Positions 1 through 10,045 of a DNA stretch of 64,000 nt are shown here, one piece after another (the first letter of the stretch is position 1; each line of letters opens with the position of its first letter). The notes under the pieces are model-generated. The model had not been told where the DNA came from, ran no database searches, and saw nothing but the letters and a program-made list of their open reading frames with translations. The stretch comes from JALOLV01 sp046295175 (lineage in GTDB: Bacteria > Bacteroidota > Bacteroidia > Cytophagales > Spirosomataceae): the NCBI GenBank assembly GCA_046295175.1, contig JBKBNY010000002.1, positions 1 to 64,000 of the forward strand, given 5' to 3'. The translations under genes and the position numbers were made by a program.

Positions 1-3000
1 CACAGTTGGCAGGGGTTAATTTATCACATAGTCGGTATGTTACTGGGTAGGTGCCTGGGGTTGTTCCTGCGGCTATCGTTATTACTCCCGTTGTTGGGTT
101 TAAGGTAATTCCTGATGGCCAAGAACCCACAGTTGCTACCGTCGCATTGCCAGTTGCTCCAAGCGTGGCAGGCAAGCCATTCACGTTGTCGTTGCTGGCA
201 ATGTTTGCTAATGTACCACCAGTAATTGTTGATACAGTTATACTTTCGGTCACTGGAAGTATACTTGGTGTAACCGTAATATTATCTACCATGTCTGCAC
301 AGTTGGCAGGGGTTAATTTATCACATAGTCGGTATGTTACTGGGTAGGTGCCTGGGGTTGTTCCTGCGGCTATCGTTATTACTCCCGTTGTTGGGTTTAA
401 GGTAATTCCTGATGGCCACGAACCCACAGTTGCTACCGTTGCATTGCCAGTTGCTCCAAGCGTGGCAGGCAAGCCATTCACGTTGTCATTGCTGGCAATG
501 TTCGATAATGTGCCACCAGTTGCCGATGATACAGTTACACTCTCGGTCACTGGGATGATTGATGGTGTCACCGTTATGGTATCATTCATCGAACCACAAA
601 TTGAAAAATCAGACTTACATAGTAAATAAGTTACTGGATATACTCCTGGGGTTGTTCCTGCGGCAATGGTTACCACTCCCGTATTTGAATTTAAAGTAAT
701 GCCCGATGGCCAAGTACCTATCGTACCTAAGACACCATTCCCACCAACGCCTACTGTAGCTGGCACACCACCAATCTGGTCATTAGCGGCAATATTTGGC
801 ATTGAGCCGCCAGTAGCAGAAGATACAGTGATACTTTCGGTTACGAGGTTAATTGGTGGAGCTGTTACAGTGATGGTTAATGTTGCAGTTCTGCACAATC
901 CAACCCCTTTTTGACATATAGCTGGAACTATAGGTATCGTATCACAAATTGAATAGGTTAATACGTCTGTTCCGAAATATCCAGGATTTGGTGTATATTG
1001 AATTTTCCCATTTATAGGGTTTACAGTTACTGTTCCTTTTGTTGGCTGTACCGTAATTGTAGGAAATCCGAGTGGATTACCATCTGGGTCACTATCATTT
1101 TCTCGTACATCTATTATCAACACCTGATTCATGATTGTTTCCTCAGTATCATTGACTGCAATTGGTGCATTGTTTGTCGGATTTACTACATTTATCGTAA
1201 CCGTGATAGGCCCTGCTGTGGCGTTTGGGGTGCCATCATCTTTGATGTTATAAGTAAAAGTTACTGTACCCGAAAACCCGACGGCTGGGGTAAATGTTAC
1301 TGTACCGTCATTATTATTTATTAGTGAACCTGCTGCCGGATTACTCAATGCACTTATAGATGTAAGTGAAATTATATTTCCTTCGGGGTCTGTATCATTT
1401 GCTATTAAATTAAATGTATTTGCATTACAAATCGGAATTGTTCTCGTATCGGGCGTACCTACTGGTGGTTGGTTATTTACCGTAAAGACCACCATGGCAG
1501 TATCGGCTAAGATTTTACAGTCCACTAATGCTGGTTCTCTAACCTCATAATAGAGCGTATCTTTACCAGTATAACCAGGTGCTGGTGTATAAACAATATT
1601 ACCACTACCATCTACTGTGGCGGTTCCGTTTGGAGGGTTTATTATGGTTACCGTAAGTGCTGCTTTGTTTTCATCAACATCATTGTTTTTAACATTGACT
1701 GTCTGAGAAGCCCCACTATTTGCACCCGTAGGGAAATCATTGTTAGCAATTACATTTAAATTGGCAACATCCACATATACCGAGGCAGTATCTGCTCCGT
1801 TGGCTGTTGATACTCGATATTGGAAATTCGCAAACCCTGTAAATGTACTGTTTGGCGTAAAAATAATATTGCTGCCACTTACTGTAGCTGTACCTTGTGC
1901 AGCTATGGGTGCTGTTAGGATGGTAACCGTCGGCGATGCCACATTATTATCATTGGCTAATACATTAACCGTAATTGCCGATTTCGACGGTGCTGTAACC
2001 TCATCGGTCATGGCTAATGGCCCACGAGTTGGAATTGGTATGCAAATAGGCCCTGTAATCGTTACATTTATTGTGGTTGTGCATAGGTTGTTATCTCTTA
2101 CTGTAATTACATAAGTACCCGCACTCAAACCAGTGAATGTTCCAGATACTTGATAAGCACCAGTGCCTAATCTATATTGATAAGGTGATGTACCTCCAGA
2201 CCCAGCAACAGTAACAGCACCATCAGAACCCCCTAAAGTGCTGACATTGGTTTGTGAACTTATACTACCAGATAAAACTGTAGCAGGCTCCGTAAGTGTG
2301 GTAGATACATTAAAAGTAGCACCTGTTGCATCTTTGATTGTTACCGTGCGGAGACCTGCTACCAAACCCGTGAATGCAGCCGATGCACCAAAGGGACCAC
2401 CGTCTATACTGTATGTGTATGGAGCAACACCATTTGAGGCAGTTACAGACATTGCTCCTGTACTTGCTCCCTTACAAAAAATATTTGTTTGTGAGGCAAG
2501 TGTACCCGTCAATGGCATATTGTATGTAACTATCAACTGAGGTCTTTTTGTAACATCTGTAGCTTCGTCAGACCATATATAATACCAGTGTTCGGTAGCT
2601 TGTGTCGGTGCTATAAGCCCTAATCCATAGTTAGGATTAGTCCCATTGAACCACTCATTTACTAAGGTAAGTATATTGATTGTGTAAACGGTACCTTCGG
2701 CATCTGGTCTTCCACCCGTGAACGAGCCATAAGTTGTAGAGGCATAGTCGCCACCAGCACTTGTCCAATTGCTTGAACCAGCACTTGTCCAATTAGATGC
2801 ACCATTAACATTACAAGCTGTTCCTTCTGTCCATGCCCTTGTTACACGCTTTATATCGGTCGAGAATGCTGACCCACTTTCTGTGTCAATGTCACTTGTC
2901 CCACTATGATGAACAAGTCGTAGCGTTGCAGCCGTAATGGTGGCTCCAGTAGGGATTGACGAAAGGTCAAATTCAACTATTGAGTTGAGACGATAGGTAT

Positions 3001-3235
3001 TATGACCCTCCATACCAATTGCATTACATGTACCGTAGGTTTTAGCAGCACCACCTTGATAAATCATTTGTGCTTTGGAGGAAGTAATGGTTACGGTAGT
3101 CTGGGCAATAGCACTTTGGCTCACTGCCAAAAGGCAGAGCCCAAAGAAAAGTAAGTTCTGCGTAAGTCGGTAACCTGTATGCTGCAAGGTACTTCTCACT
3201 ATTTTGTGTATTGTAAATGTTTTCATTTTATTCAT
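1..3235 (-). CDS. Giant secreted repeat protein (DNRLRE, SprB-like and Ig-like repeats), 3' end missing
   Basis: At least 1078 codons are open from the ATG at 3235, and the frame continues off the left edge, so the C-terminus is not visible. Residues 1-45 form a signal peptide ending SAIAQ. Residues ~46-235 resemble the DNRLRE (disaggregatase-related) domain, including WYYIWSDE and KRPQLIVTY. Residues ~238-392 hold two SprB-like repeats (SNGVAPYTYSIDGG type). Residues ~396-799 are Ig/cadherin-like modules with repeated ANDxD and YTPxPGYxGxD motifs. From ~800 onward come 95-99 residue units with WPSGITLNxxTG and YPVTYRLC. It starts 28 bp after the upstream repeat protein, so the two probably form an operon. 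A surface adhesin or matrix protein exported by T9SS is likely, with the sorting domain beyond the window. An in-frame ATG at 3226 is an alternative start. The surface role is inferred; domain types are judged by eye. Confidence 0.85.
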   Translation of the reverse strand, partial: MNKMKTFTIHKIVRSTLQHTGYRLTQNLLFFGLCLLAVSQSAIAQTTVTITSSKAQMIYQGGAAKTYGTCNAIGMEGHNTYRLNSIVEFDLSSIPTGATITAATLRLVHHSGTSDIDTESGSAFSTDIKRVTRAWTEGTACNVNGASNWTSAGSSNWTSAGGDYASTTYGSFTGGRPDAEGTVYTINILTLVNEWFNGTNPNYGLGLIAPTQATEHWYYIWSDEATDVTKRPQLIVTYNMPLTGTLASQTNIFCKGASTGAMSVTASNGVAPYTYSIDGGPFGASAAFTGLVAGLRTVTIKDATGATFNVSTTLTEPATVLSGSISSQTNVSTLGGSDGAVTVAGSGGTSPYQYRLGTGAYQVSGTFTGLSAGTYVITVRDNNLCTTTINVTITGPICIPIPTRGPLAMTDEVTAPSKSAITVNVLANDNNVASPTVTILTAPIAAQGTATVSGSNIIFTPNSTFTGFANFQYRVSTANGADTASVYVDVANLNVIANNDFPTGANSGASQTVNVKNNDVDENKAALTVTIINPPNGTATVDGSGNIVYTPAPGYTGKDTLYYEVREPALVDCKILADTAMVVFTVNNQPPVGTPDTRTIPICNANTFNLIANDTDPEGNIISLTSISALSNPAAGSLINNNDGTVTFTPAVGFSGTVTFTYNIKDDGTPNATAGPITVTINVVNPTNNAPIAVNDTEETIMNQVLIIDVRENDSDPDGNPLGFPTITVQPTKGTVTVNPINGKIQYTPNPGYFGTDVLTYSICDTIPIVPAICQKGVGLCRTATLTITVTAPPINLVTESITVSSATGGSMPNIAANDQIGGVPATVGVGGNGVLGTIGTWPSGITLNSNTGVVTIAAGTTPGVYPVTYLLCKSDFSICGSMNDTITVTPSIIPVTESVTVSSATGGTLSNIASNDNVNGLPATLGATGNATVATVGSWPSGITLNPTTGVITIAAGTTPGTYPVTYRLCDKLTPANCADMVDNITVTPSILPVTESITVSTITGGTLANIASNDNVNGLPATLGATGNATVATVGSWPSGITLNPTTGVITIAAGTTPGTYPVTYRLCDKLTPANC
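5..598. repeat. Tandem 297-bp coding repeat, two near-identical units
   Basis: The unit starting near 1 recurs at 298, an offset of exactly 297 bp or 99 codons. The first ~200 bp of each copy differ at only a few positions, while the last ~90 bp diverge more. A third, clearly older copy begins near 595. The in-frame length keeps the protein readable. This looks like recent duplication or gene conversion inside the repeat protein gene. Confidence 0.9.
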
Positions 3236-3263
3236 GAGAGTTCATTCAAACCTTATAGATGAT

Positions 3264-6122
3264 TTAGTTAGTCATTGTTCCCGCATCGCAATTATCGTTG
3301 GTAACGATAACAGTTACGGTGGCGAGTCCATAGACTCCTGCGGCATTCATTACGCTATAACAAAAAGTATCTGTACCTGCAAAATCAGGGTTTGGTATAT
3401 AAGTAATCGTACCGTTGGCATTGACCGAGACTTTTCCATAAGCTGGCAATACAGGTACACCCATGAGTGTGAGACCTGAACCATCATTGGCCAATACATT
3501 AATGGTAGCAATTTTGTCTTCAAGAATAGTAGTGGCATCATCTGCCGGATTTGGGAATGAACCAGTACCCACATTGACTACGTAAACGCCAACCTTACAA
3601 TTATTGGTAGGTGTAGCATTATCACAAACTGTGTAATTGAATGATTGTAAGCCTACGAAACCCTCGCTTGGGGTAAAAGTGATTACACCCGCAGTTGTAA
3701 AGCTCATTGTTCCGTTGAGTGTACCAACTGGGCTTACTGCTGTAAGTCGAATAGCTGTTCCGCCAACGTTGCTATCGTTACTCAGAACATTATTAGTAGT
3801 TATGGCAGGAGTACCGCAAACAGCAAGCACTTCTGTTTTATCTGGTATTACAACCAACCCACCCACAAAAATGGTATCTACGGTAGTTTCGCAGTTAGGC
3901 GTTGGAGTGACCAAATCACACAGCTGGTAAGTAACGGGGTATGCTCCTGAGGCTGTTCCGGCCACCACACTGATGGCTCCAGTGCTTGTGTTGAGCGTAA
4001 TACCTACTGGCCATGTACCGCTTATAGCAATGGTAGAATTGCCCGATGTGGCAGGAACTCCATTGACAGTATCGTTTGTTCGGATGTTAGCAATAGCAAC
4101 ACCCCCTGCGGTTGTTACAGTGCCATTTTCGGTAACTGGGTTGAGGTCGCCAAGTACTTTTACCACATCTACCATTGTAGCACAGTTTTGTGGTGTGAGC
4201 TTATCACAAAGCCTATAAGTAACGTTATACGTTCCTGGAGTTGTACCAATAGCTACACTGATTGCTCCTGTTGTGGTATTGAGCGTTATACCTGCTGGCC
4301 AGCTGCCACTTACAGCTACTGTAGCGTTTGTGGTTGTGGCTTGAAATGAGTTTACTTTATCATTACTCATTACATTGGCGATGGCTATGCCACCCGTTAG
4401 GGTAGAAACGGTCCCGCTTTCGGTAACTGGCTGGATTAACGGTGTTACCGTGATATTATCTACTACCGTTACGCATTTAGGCGTAGGCGTATCTAAATTA
4501 CAAAGTTGGTAAGTAACTGGGTAAGTACCTGGGGTTGTACCTATTGCTACACTAATTGCTCCCGTTGTGGTATTGAGTGTTATACCCGCTGGCCAACTGC
4601 CACTCTGGCTTATGGTTGAGTTTGCAGCTGTAGCTGGGGTTGTGCCTGTGGCAAAGTCATTGCTTCTGACGTTGGCAATCGCCACACCGCCCGTGGCAAC
4701 ACTGACAGTACCGCTCTCGGTTACTCCGGTAGGACCCGACGTGATGGTAACTGATTGACAAGTAAATGATTTTCGTCCGCAAGCATCCGTAATAATGCAA
4801 TGAATGATACAAGGTGTAGAACTCGATACAGTTGGTGCTGTGAAATTAGTAGAACTCCCCGTTGGATTTGAAAACGTTCCGCCACAAGTACTAAGCCACT
4901 GGTAAGTAAGTGCCGAACCAACGGGAGAGCTTACACTCACACTTAAAGGAACTGTGCCGCCACCACTTATAGTGGCTGGTATATTTGTAATGCTGATAAA
5001 AGGTACTTTATCGGCAACCGCATCGAAACTAAAATTAAAAAAAGCTCTGACTGCTGCAATGGTTGCGGTACCACCCACTTTTGCGATATCGTGGCCTGCT
5101 GTGTACATTACTTTGCCCGAGGTTGACAATCCGAACCCACGACCCGTGGCTATCAGGGCCGCCTGACCTGGTGATTTACTCGGAACATCCGACTGCGTAG
5201 GGTCAAAGGCTATGATTTTGGTGGTTGGTCGCCAGCCACCTCCCAGTTTTGGAAGGTAAATTTGTTCCGCCCCCCCTACGTGTGCAGCATCGGTAGAACC
5301 CATGTATTGTGCTGCAGGTTCACTCACGTTTTGGTGTGTGTAAGGTGGTGAGCCATCTGAGTGTGATTTATCTGGCACTAAAGCATTGCCAATAGCACCA
5401 ACGTTAGTTGCCAAAAAGTTGGTTTGAAGTGTGCCATTATTCATATTTTCTAATACTGAAACTGCATGGCAGCCAGCCCAAATCGCTCCAAATTGTGTCC
5501 GATTCCAGTTATATAAATTGCTATGTGTCCCCCAAGTAGGTTCGGCGTGTGGCATTACAAAAATATCATTACAAACGCCTAATGTTTGAGGACTCTTCCA
5601 GTCGTACGCCGAACTCGGGATTCCCGCAAGACTAAAGAAGTCTTGTGCAATCGCTCCGTTTGTGGCATCTAATGTCCAACGTGGGACTGAGGTCAACTGG
5701 CGTGTTACATTAACTGTAAGAGGTGAGGTGGTGGTTGTGCCACTAACCCCATAGCTCGTAATTTTTGAATTGACCGTAGCGTTTCGACTCTCAGCAGCAA
5801 TGATAAATGTACCACCTCTATACTGCACACCATTATAGGTAAAATCTGCCCCGTCTTTTACTTTTGTGGGGCTAATCACCCAGTGTATTGGTACATTGTT
5901 GTTTTTGATTAAGTCATAGATGAGTCCATAGGGCTTCAAACCATTACTATTAGTTTGGGGAGTTATACCCATATTGATAATGTATGACCCTGTGGCAAAG
6001 GTTGTGGTTTGTGCATCTGCAAAGAAAGAGATGCTTAGAAACAGCAACAGAAAAACCATCTTTTCTGCTGCTGTTTTAAGAAACTTTTGCATAAATATTA
6101 CTGTAGAATTCTGCCGTTTCAT
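3264..6122 (-). CDS. Secreted protein: amidotransferase-like N-domain plus Ig-like repeats
   Basis: 952 residues from the ATG at 6122; the ATG at 6092 (MQKFLKTAAEK) gives a cleaner signal peptide ending FADAQ and may be the true start. Residues ~40-365 form a non-repeat domain I cannot assign firmly. It contains VMPHAEPTWGTH and IWAGCHAVSVLE, the latter resembling a class I glutamine-amidotransferase-type nucleophile elbow with Cys218. An Ig-like module (~370-462) follows, then three ~95-residue units with WPAGITLNTTTG and YPVTYQLC (~463-745), then two further Ig/cadherin-like modules. The repeats match those of the next gene. The protein ends NDNCDAGTMTN without a recognisable T9SS sorting domain, which is unusual for such a protein. 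It is probably cotranscribed with the gene ending off the left edge. Function unknown; exported surface or periplasmic role inferred. Confidence 0.85.
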   Translation of the reverse strand: MKRQNSTVIFMQKFLKTAAEKMVFLLLFLSISFFADAQTTTFATGSYIINMGITPQTNSNGLKPYGLIYDLIKNNNVPIHWVISPTKVKDGADFTYNGVQYRGGTFIIAAESRNATVNSKITSYGVSGTTTTSPLTVNVTRQLTSVPRWTLDATNGAIAQDFFSLAGIPSSAYDWKSPQTLGVCNDIFVMPHAEPTWGTHSNLYNWNRTQFGAIWAGCHAVSVLENMNNGTLQTNFLATNVGAIGNALVPDKSHSDGSPPYTHQNVSEPAAQYMGSTDAAHVGGAEQIYLPKLGGGWRPTTKIIAFDPTQSDVPSKSPGQAALIATGRGFGLSTSGKVMYTAGHDIAKVGGTATIAAVRAFFNFSFDAVADKVPFISITNIPATISGGGTVPLSVSVSSPVGSALTYQWLSTCGGTFSNPTGSSTNFTAPTVSSSTPCIIHCIITDACGRKSFTCQSVTITSGPTGVTESGTVSVATGGVAIANVRSNDFATGTTPATAANSTISQSGSWPAGITLNTTTGAISVAIGTTPGTYPVTYQLCNLDTPTPKCVTVVDNITVTPLIQPVTESGTVSTLTGGIAIANVMSNDKVNSFQATTTNATVAVSGSWPAGITLNTTTGAISVAIGTTPGTYNVTYRLCDKLTPQNCATMVDVVKVLGDLNPVTENGTVTTAGGVAIANIRTNDTVNGVPATSGNSTIAISGTWPVGITLNTSTGAISVVAGTASGAYPVTYQLCDLVTPTPNCETTVDTIFVGGLVVIPDKTEVLAVCGTPAITTNNVLSNDSNVGGTAIRLTAVSPVGTLNGTMSFTTAGVITFTPSEGFVGLQSFNYTVCDNATPTNNCKVGVYVVNVGTGSFPNPADDATTILEDKIATINVLANDGSGLTLMGVPVLPAYGKVSVNANGTITYIPNPDFAGTDTFCYSVMNAAGVYGLATVTVIVTNDNCDAGTMTN

Positions 6123-6588
6123 GTTACTTATATTTTAAAAAGCTATTTTACTTTCAGTTTATGATGTCGCTATTTGGTCAGAGATGAGCTTTACTCAAAC
6201 TTTTTGGACAAAAAATCAGGTAGGAGCAATGAGCACTTGAGGGCTAATTTGTGAAAAATCACATGTCAGAATAAAGTGATTATTCCAATTATCAATTTTA
6301 TGATTTTCTTTTTTCATCAATTTTTTAGCACTTGAATCAAAAGTCAGCAACCGCTTGACGCTATTTCTCTTGATTTTTGTTAATCAAGTATTATGCTTAA
6401 TAAAATTGAGAGAAGGAGGTATGGTTGTAATTGGATTTACGAGTACATAATCGTAGATTTCGGGCGAGTGTAAATCATTAATATTGCAGAAGTTTTACAA
6501 CTGCAATATTATTGCCAATTCATTTCGTCAACGAGTGAAGACGTGCTATTGAAAACCTTAGAAAAGCCTAACCTATAAAAAACTGCTC
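6123..6588. other. Divergent intergenic region with a perfect inverted repeat
   Basis: This 466-bp AT-rich gap separates the repeat-protein operon (minus) from a histidine kinase (plus), so it should carry both promoters. The clearest structure is a perfect 10-bp inverted repeat, AATATTGCAG (6480-6489) and CTGCAATATT (6501-6510), about 80 bp before the kinase start; it could be an operator or leader hairpin. I see no coding sequence and no perfect TAnnTTTG box. Confidence 0.5.
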
Positions 6589-7944
6589 ATGATTGATTTT
6601 AAAAAGTTTACCAATAAACTAATTTGGAATTTTAAAAAAATAAGATACCGAAATCAGTTTGAGGCCCGAAGCCAATCAGTACAAATTTATATTTGGTCAA
6701 TTTTTATCAGCCATTTCTTGATTTTATCGAAAGAGGTTTTTAAAAACGAGGTACTTTTTTTTAATTCAAAGCACTTTTGGTCAATCATGCTGATTGTTCT
6801 TCCGAGTTATTATTTATTCTTGAAAAAAAAGTCAATAGAACAAACTACCGCATTTGTGTATTTCAGCACAATCTTAGTATATCCTACATTTATTATATTA
6901 AAGATACCCCACACTTCGTCTGTGGTTCAGCCCGAGATAATGTTAGTGCCAGTTGTATCATTAGCTTATGCTTTTTTTTATGGTAAAATTAGGCTTTGGG
7001 CAGTTTTTATAAACATGGCAGTATTTTGGATTTGCAAAGGATATAGATACTATTTTTATAAAGTTACTATTGTCGATGTGGTAACTGAGACATTCCTTTT
7101 TGCAATTATGTATGCAGTTATGATAAATGTTTCTTATCTATATGTTCGCGATTACTTTTCTCTTACAGTCAAAAAAAAGAAGCTTTTACAATTTAAAAGA
7201 GAACTTACAACACGAAGAAATGAATTAGAAGAACTGAATGAAACAAAAAACACGCTGTTTAGAATTATTTCCCACGACTTGAAGAGTCCGATTATGTCTT
7301 TACAAGAACTATTAAATATGTTCGAACGGGAAAAATTAGACATATATCAATTCAAAGATTTAGTACATCGTCTAAAAACAAATTTGGGCAGTATTTATCA
7401 CATGTTAGATGATTTATTGATTTGGTCGTTGTCTCAGATGAAAGGAGAAGGAAAAAGAACCCCGGTTAATGTAAATATAAAAGAGGCTATCGAAGATGCT
7501 AAAAGCGTTTATTCTGAATTACTTAGTAGAAAAAACATTTCGTTTTTGGTCGAAATTCCTGAATCTAAAACCTTCTGGGTTGATAGAAATGAGATAGTCA
7601 TTGTTTTGAGAAATATCATCAACAATGCTATTAAGTTTTTGCCCGACACAGATGGTAAAATCTGGGTAAAAACGATTGAGGAAAACGAAATGGTGATATT
7701 GCAAATAATTGATAATGGACGAGGAATAAGCCACGAAAGACTGCAAAATATTTTCACAAAGCCCATGACCAACAATCAACTGCTGAATATCACGGGAACA
7801 GGCGTTGGGCTGGTACTATGCAAAGAGTTATTGAAGGCTAATCATGGGCAAATTACTATCGATAGTATAGAAGGGGTATCGACAACCGTGAGTTTGTTAC
7901 TACCAGCTCATGCAGATGCAAAACTTAGTTTGCAAGAAGTATGA
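6589..7944 (+). CDS. Membrane sensor histidine kinase
   Basis: 451 residues. The N-terminal ~200 residues hold several hydrophobic segments (about six membrane spans), which probably sense a signal in or near the membrane. A short coiled linker (KRELTTRRNELEELNETKN) leads to a HisKA dimerisation domain with phospho-accepting His229 in RIISHDLKSP. The HATPase domain has an N box (NIINNAIKFLP), a G1 box (DNGRGI) and a G2 region (GTGVGLVLCKELL). There is no receiver domain and no adjacent response regulator on its strand. Its stop codon (7942-7944) directly abuts the stop codon of the convergent kinase gene at 7945. The kinase core resembles the neighbouring kinases, but the sensor part is different. 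Confidence 0.9.
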   Translation: MIDFKKFTNKLIWNFKKIRYRNQFEARSQSVQIYIWSIFISHFLILSKEVFKNEVLFFNSKHFWSIMLIVLPSYYLFLKKKSIEQTTAFVYFSTILVYPTFIILKIPHTSSVVQPEIMLVPVVSLAYAFFYGKIRLWAVFINMAVFWICKGYRYYFYKVTIVDVVTETFLFAIMYAVMINVSYLYVRDYFSLTVKKKKLLQFKRELTTRRNELEELNETKNTLFRIISHDLKSPIMSLQELLNMFEREKLDIYQFKDLVHRLKTNLGSIYHMLDDLLIWSLSQMKGEGKRTPVNVNIKEAIEDAKSVYSELLSRKNISFLVEIPESKTFWVDRNEIVIVLRNIINNAIKFLPDTDGKIWVKTIEENEMVILQIIDNGRGISHERLQNIFTKPMTNNQLLNITGTGVGLVLCKELLKANHGQITIDSIEGVSTTVSLLLPAHADAKLSLQEV

Positions 7945-9912
7945 TTATGCCACAGGTAGCGATAGCGTAAACTTGCTTCCACTATTGACTACCGACTGGA
8001 CAGTAATAAAACCTTTGTTTCGTTTTACAAATTTTCCGATTAAAGTAATTCCTAAACCCAATCCATTTTTACCCATTACGACAGAATGGGGCTTGTCGAA
8101 CACAGTATTGATAGTTACCAGTCTCTCTTCAGGAATACCCTTACCGTTATCTTGAATCTTAATCGAAACATTATTATCTGCATCAGCAGAAACCGAAATA
8201 TCAATGATTCCATTATTGGGCGGAAGGTTTTTGATGGCATTATCTACCAAGTTTCTGAGAATAAGTTGAAACCCTTGTTTATCGGCATATACATAATTTT
8301 CGGAGTTACTGTTGATAGTTATCGTAAAATTTTTGAGGTCTTTGGCAGATTCATAGACCGAAATAACCTCATTTATGTTTTCAATGACATTCAGTTTCTG
8401 GGGTTCATAAGGCACCTCTTCTTGTTGCGACATCCCCCAATTCAGTAGGTTATCCAGCAAGTGTTTGGTTTTGATGCCTGTTTCATCAATATAGTTCGAG
8501 ATTCTCTGTAAGTCTTCAAAATGCTTGGTTTTGATGGCCCTATTGACCATATCGTACATCCCTTGCATGGCATAGATTGGGCTACGTAGGTCATGGGCAA
8601 TTATCCTGATGTACTGGTCTCTGATTTGTGATAACTTGTTGATTTCTTCGGCTTGAAGTTGTGCTTTTTTTCTACCTTGGTTGAGGTAGTATAGTACTGT
8701 TAGTAAAAGGGTTATCAGAATAACGGCTCCGATTACGGCAATTAGAATGGTTGTATTTCGACTTTTAACCAAATCATTTTCTTTTGAAAGAGCCATATTT
8801 TGATTCTGTAATTCTTTGGTTTTGTAAGCTACCTGAAGTTTATTTAGATTTTCAGTGTTTTCGGTTTTGTAAATTTTTTCCTGAAGAATGTTTGATGAAT
8901 CTGAGTATGCTAAGGCTTTCTTATAATCATTCTTTGATTCATAAAGTTTTCGATATAAAGAAAAAACCCTAAGCTTGAGTAGTTCAAAACCTTTACTATT
9001 TACTCTATTTTGTACATAATCAATATTTTTTTTTCCTTCATCAAATCGGTTCGTTAATAAACAAACCTCACCTAATTCAAGTAAAAAATCGTAGTAATCA
9101 TAAATAATTAAGTATTTTTTATTTAGAATTTCAAAATCTTTGAAATTTTGATATGCCTTTTCGTATTTTCCTTCAGAAATGTAGATATGTGCCAAATGAT
9201 TAGAAACATCAGATTTGAATTCTTCTAAACTTTTATCATTTCCAATAATTTTTAGTTGTCTATAAAGGACTTTTCTTAGTTCATCTTTCTTATTTCCCTG
9301 AAAAGCATACGCATTTGATAAAAGCACTAAAGCATCTACTAAGAAAAATTTATCTCCATATTTTTCAGCCATCGCAACCGTTTTTTTTGCAAAATCGAGG
9401 GCGGCATCAGCATTTCTATTATTTGGATTTGAGAGTTTATATGATAAATGAGATAACCTGCCCAACGTTTTGATTATACCTAATGTATCTTTTAATTCTT
9501 CAAAACTACGTAACACATCGGTAAAGGCTTTAAAGGCCTCTGGATTTCTGCGTTGTTTCATTAAAGATTTTCCTTCAGTAAAAGTTAGAAGGGCAAGAGC
9601 ATCTTTTCTTTTAAGTTTGATTGCTAAAGCCCTCACTTCATTGCGTTTAGAGCCATATTTTGGATTTGCTGATTCAAACCAAGATTTTTCTAAGACCAAA
9701 AGTTGCTTCAAGTAAACATCAGGCCGTTCTGGCTTGAGGGCTTTCTCTAAACTATCAGTGTTATTTGTCATTTCTAATTCAGAGTCTATTATTTCCTGGC
9801 CTTTTGTTTCAAAGTTTAATAGAAGGCAAATATTGAAAATTGCAAAACAACCTGAATAAATGAGTTTCCGAATTACTACTACATGAGTAATAGGTAGTGA
9901 TTGCGTTTTCAT
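7945..9912 (-). CDS. TPR-containing sensor histidine kinase (paralog 1)
   Basis: 655 residues: an N-terminal signal or anchor segment, TPR-like helical repeats (~45-335), one transmembrane helix (~375-400), a short coiled linker (GRKKAQLQAEEINKLSQI), HisKA with His440 in RIIAHDLRSP, and HATPase with N box NLVDNAIKNLPP, G1 IQDNGKGIPEE and G2 GLGLGITLIGKF. The topology suggests periplasmic TPRs that bind a ligand or protein and a cytoplasmic kinase. It is the third of three tandem paralogs on this strand; the kinase halves are nearly the same while the TPR halves have diverged. The likely phosphoryl target is the LytTR regulator at the head of the cluster (inferred). Its 5' flank matches that of paralog 2, which points to duplication. 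Confidence 0.9.
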   Translation of the reverse strand: MKTQSLPITHVVVIRKLIYSGCFAIFNICLLLNFETKGQEIIDSELEMTNNTDSLEKALKPERPDVYLKQLLVLEKSWFESANPKYGSKRNEVRALAIKLKRKDALALLTFTEGKSLMKQRRNPEAFKAFTDVLRSFEELKDTLGIIKTLGRLSHLSYKLSNPNNRNADAALDFAKKTVAMAEKYGDKFFLVDALVLLSNAYAFQGNKKDELRKVLYRQLKIIGNDKSLEEFKSDVSNHLAHIYISEGKYEKAYQNFKDFEILNKKYLIIYDYYDFLLELGEVCLLTNRFDEGKKNIDYVQNRVNSKGFELLKLRVFSLYRKLYESKNDYKKALAYSDSSNILQEKIYKTENTENLNKLQVAYKTKELQNQNMALSKENDLVKSRNTTILIAVIGAVILITLLLTVLYYLNQGRKKAQLQAEEINKLSQIRDQYIRIIAHDLRSPIYAMQGMYDMVNRAIKTKHFEDLQRISNYIDETGIKTKHLLDNLLNWGMSQQEEVPYEPQKLNVIENINEVISVYESAKDLKNFTITINSNSENYVYADKQGFQLILRNLVDNAIKNLPPNNGIIDISVSADADNNVSIKIQDNGKGIPEERLVTINTVFDKPHSVVMGKNGLGLGITLIGKFVKRNKGFITVQSVVNSGSKFTLSLPVA

Positions 9913-10045
9913 GAACTTATATATTAGCAGTTTATAATCTTACTTCTAAGGTATCTCTTAAAATCAAATTAAAAAAATTATCGCAAGATATTCTCCATAC
10001 CTACAAAAAACGATTGTTTGATTAATATATTTAGAAGATATTTAA

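Noticed and set aside
1..900. Direct repeats that could suggest a CRISPR array
   Set aside because: The unit is 297 bp, in frame with a long protein, and there are no short repeat-spacer patterns.
51..2540. Several plus-strand open frames of 80-125 codons with repeated sequence
   Set aside because: They are antisense shadows of the minus-strand repeat gene; their hydrophobic repeats simply mirror the coding repeat on the other strand.
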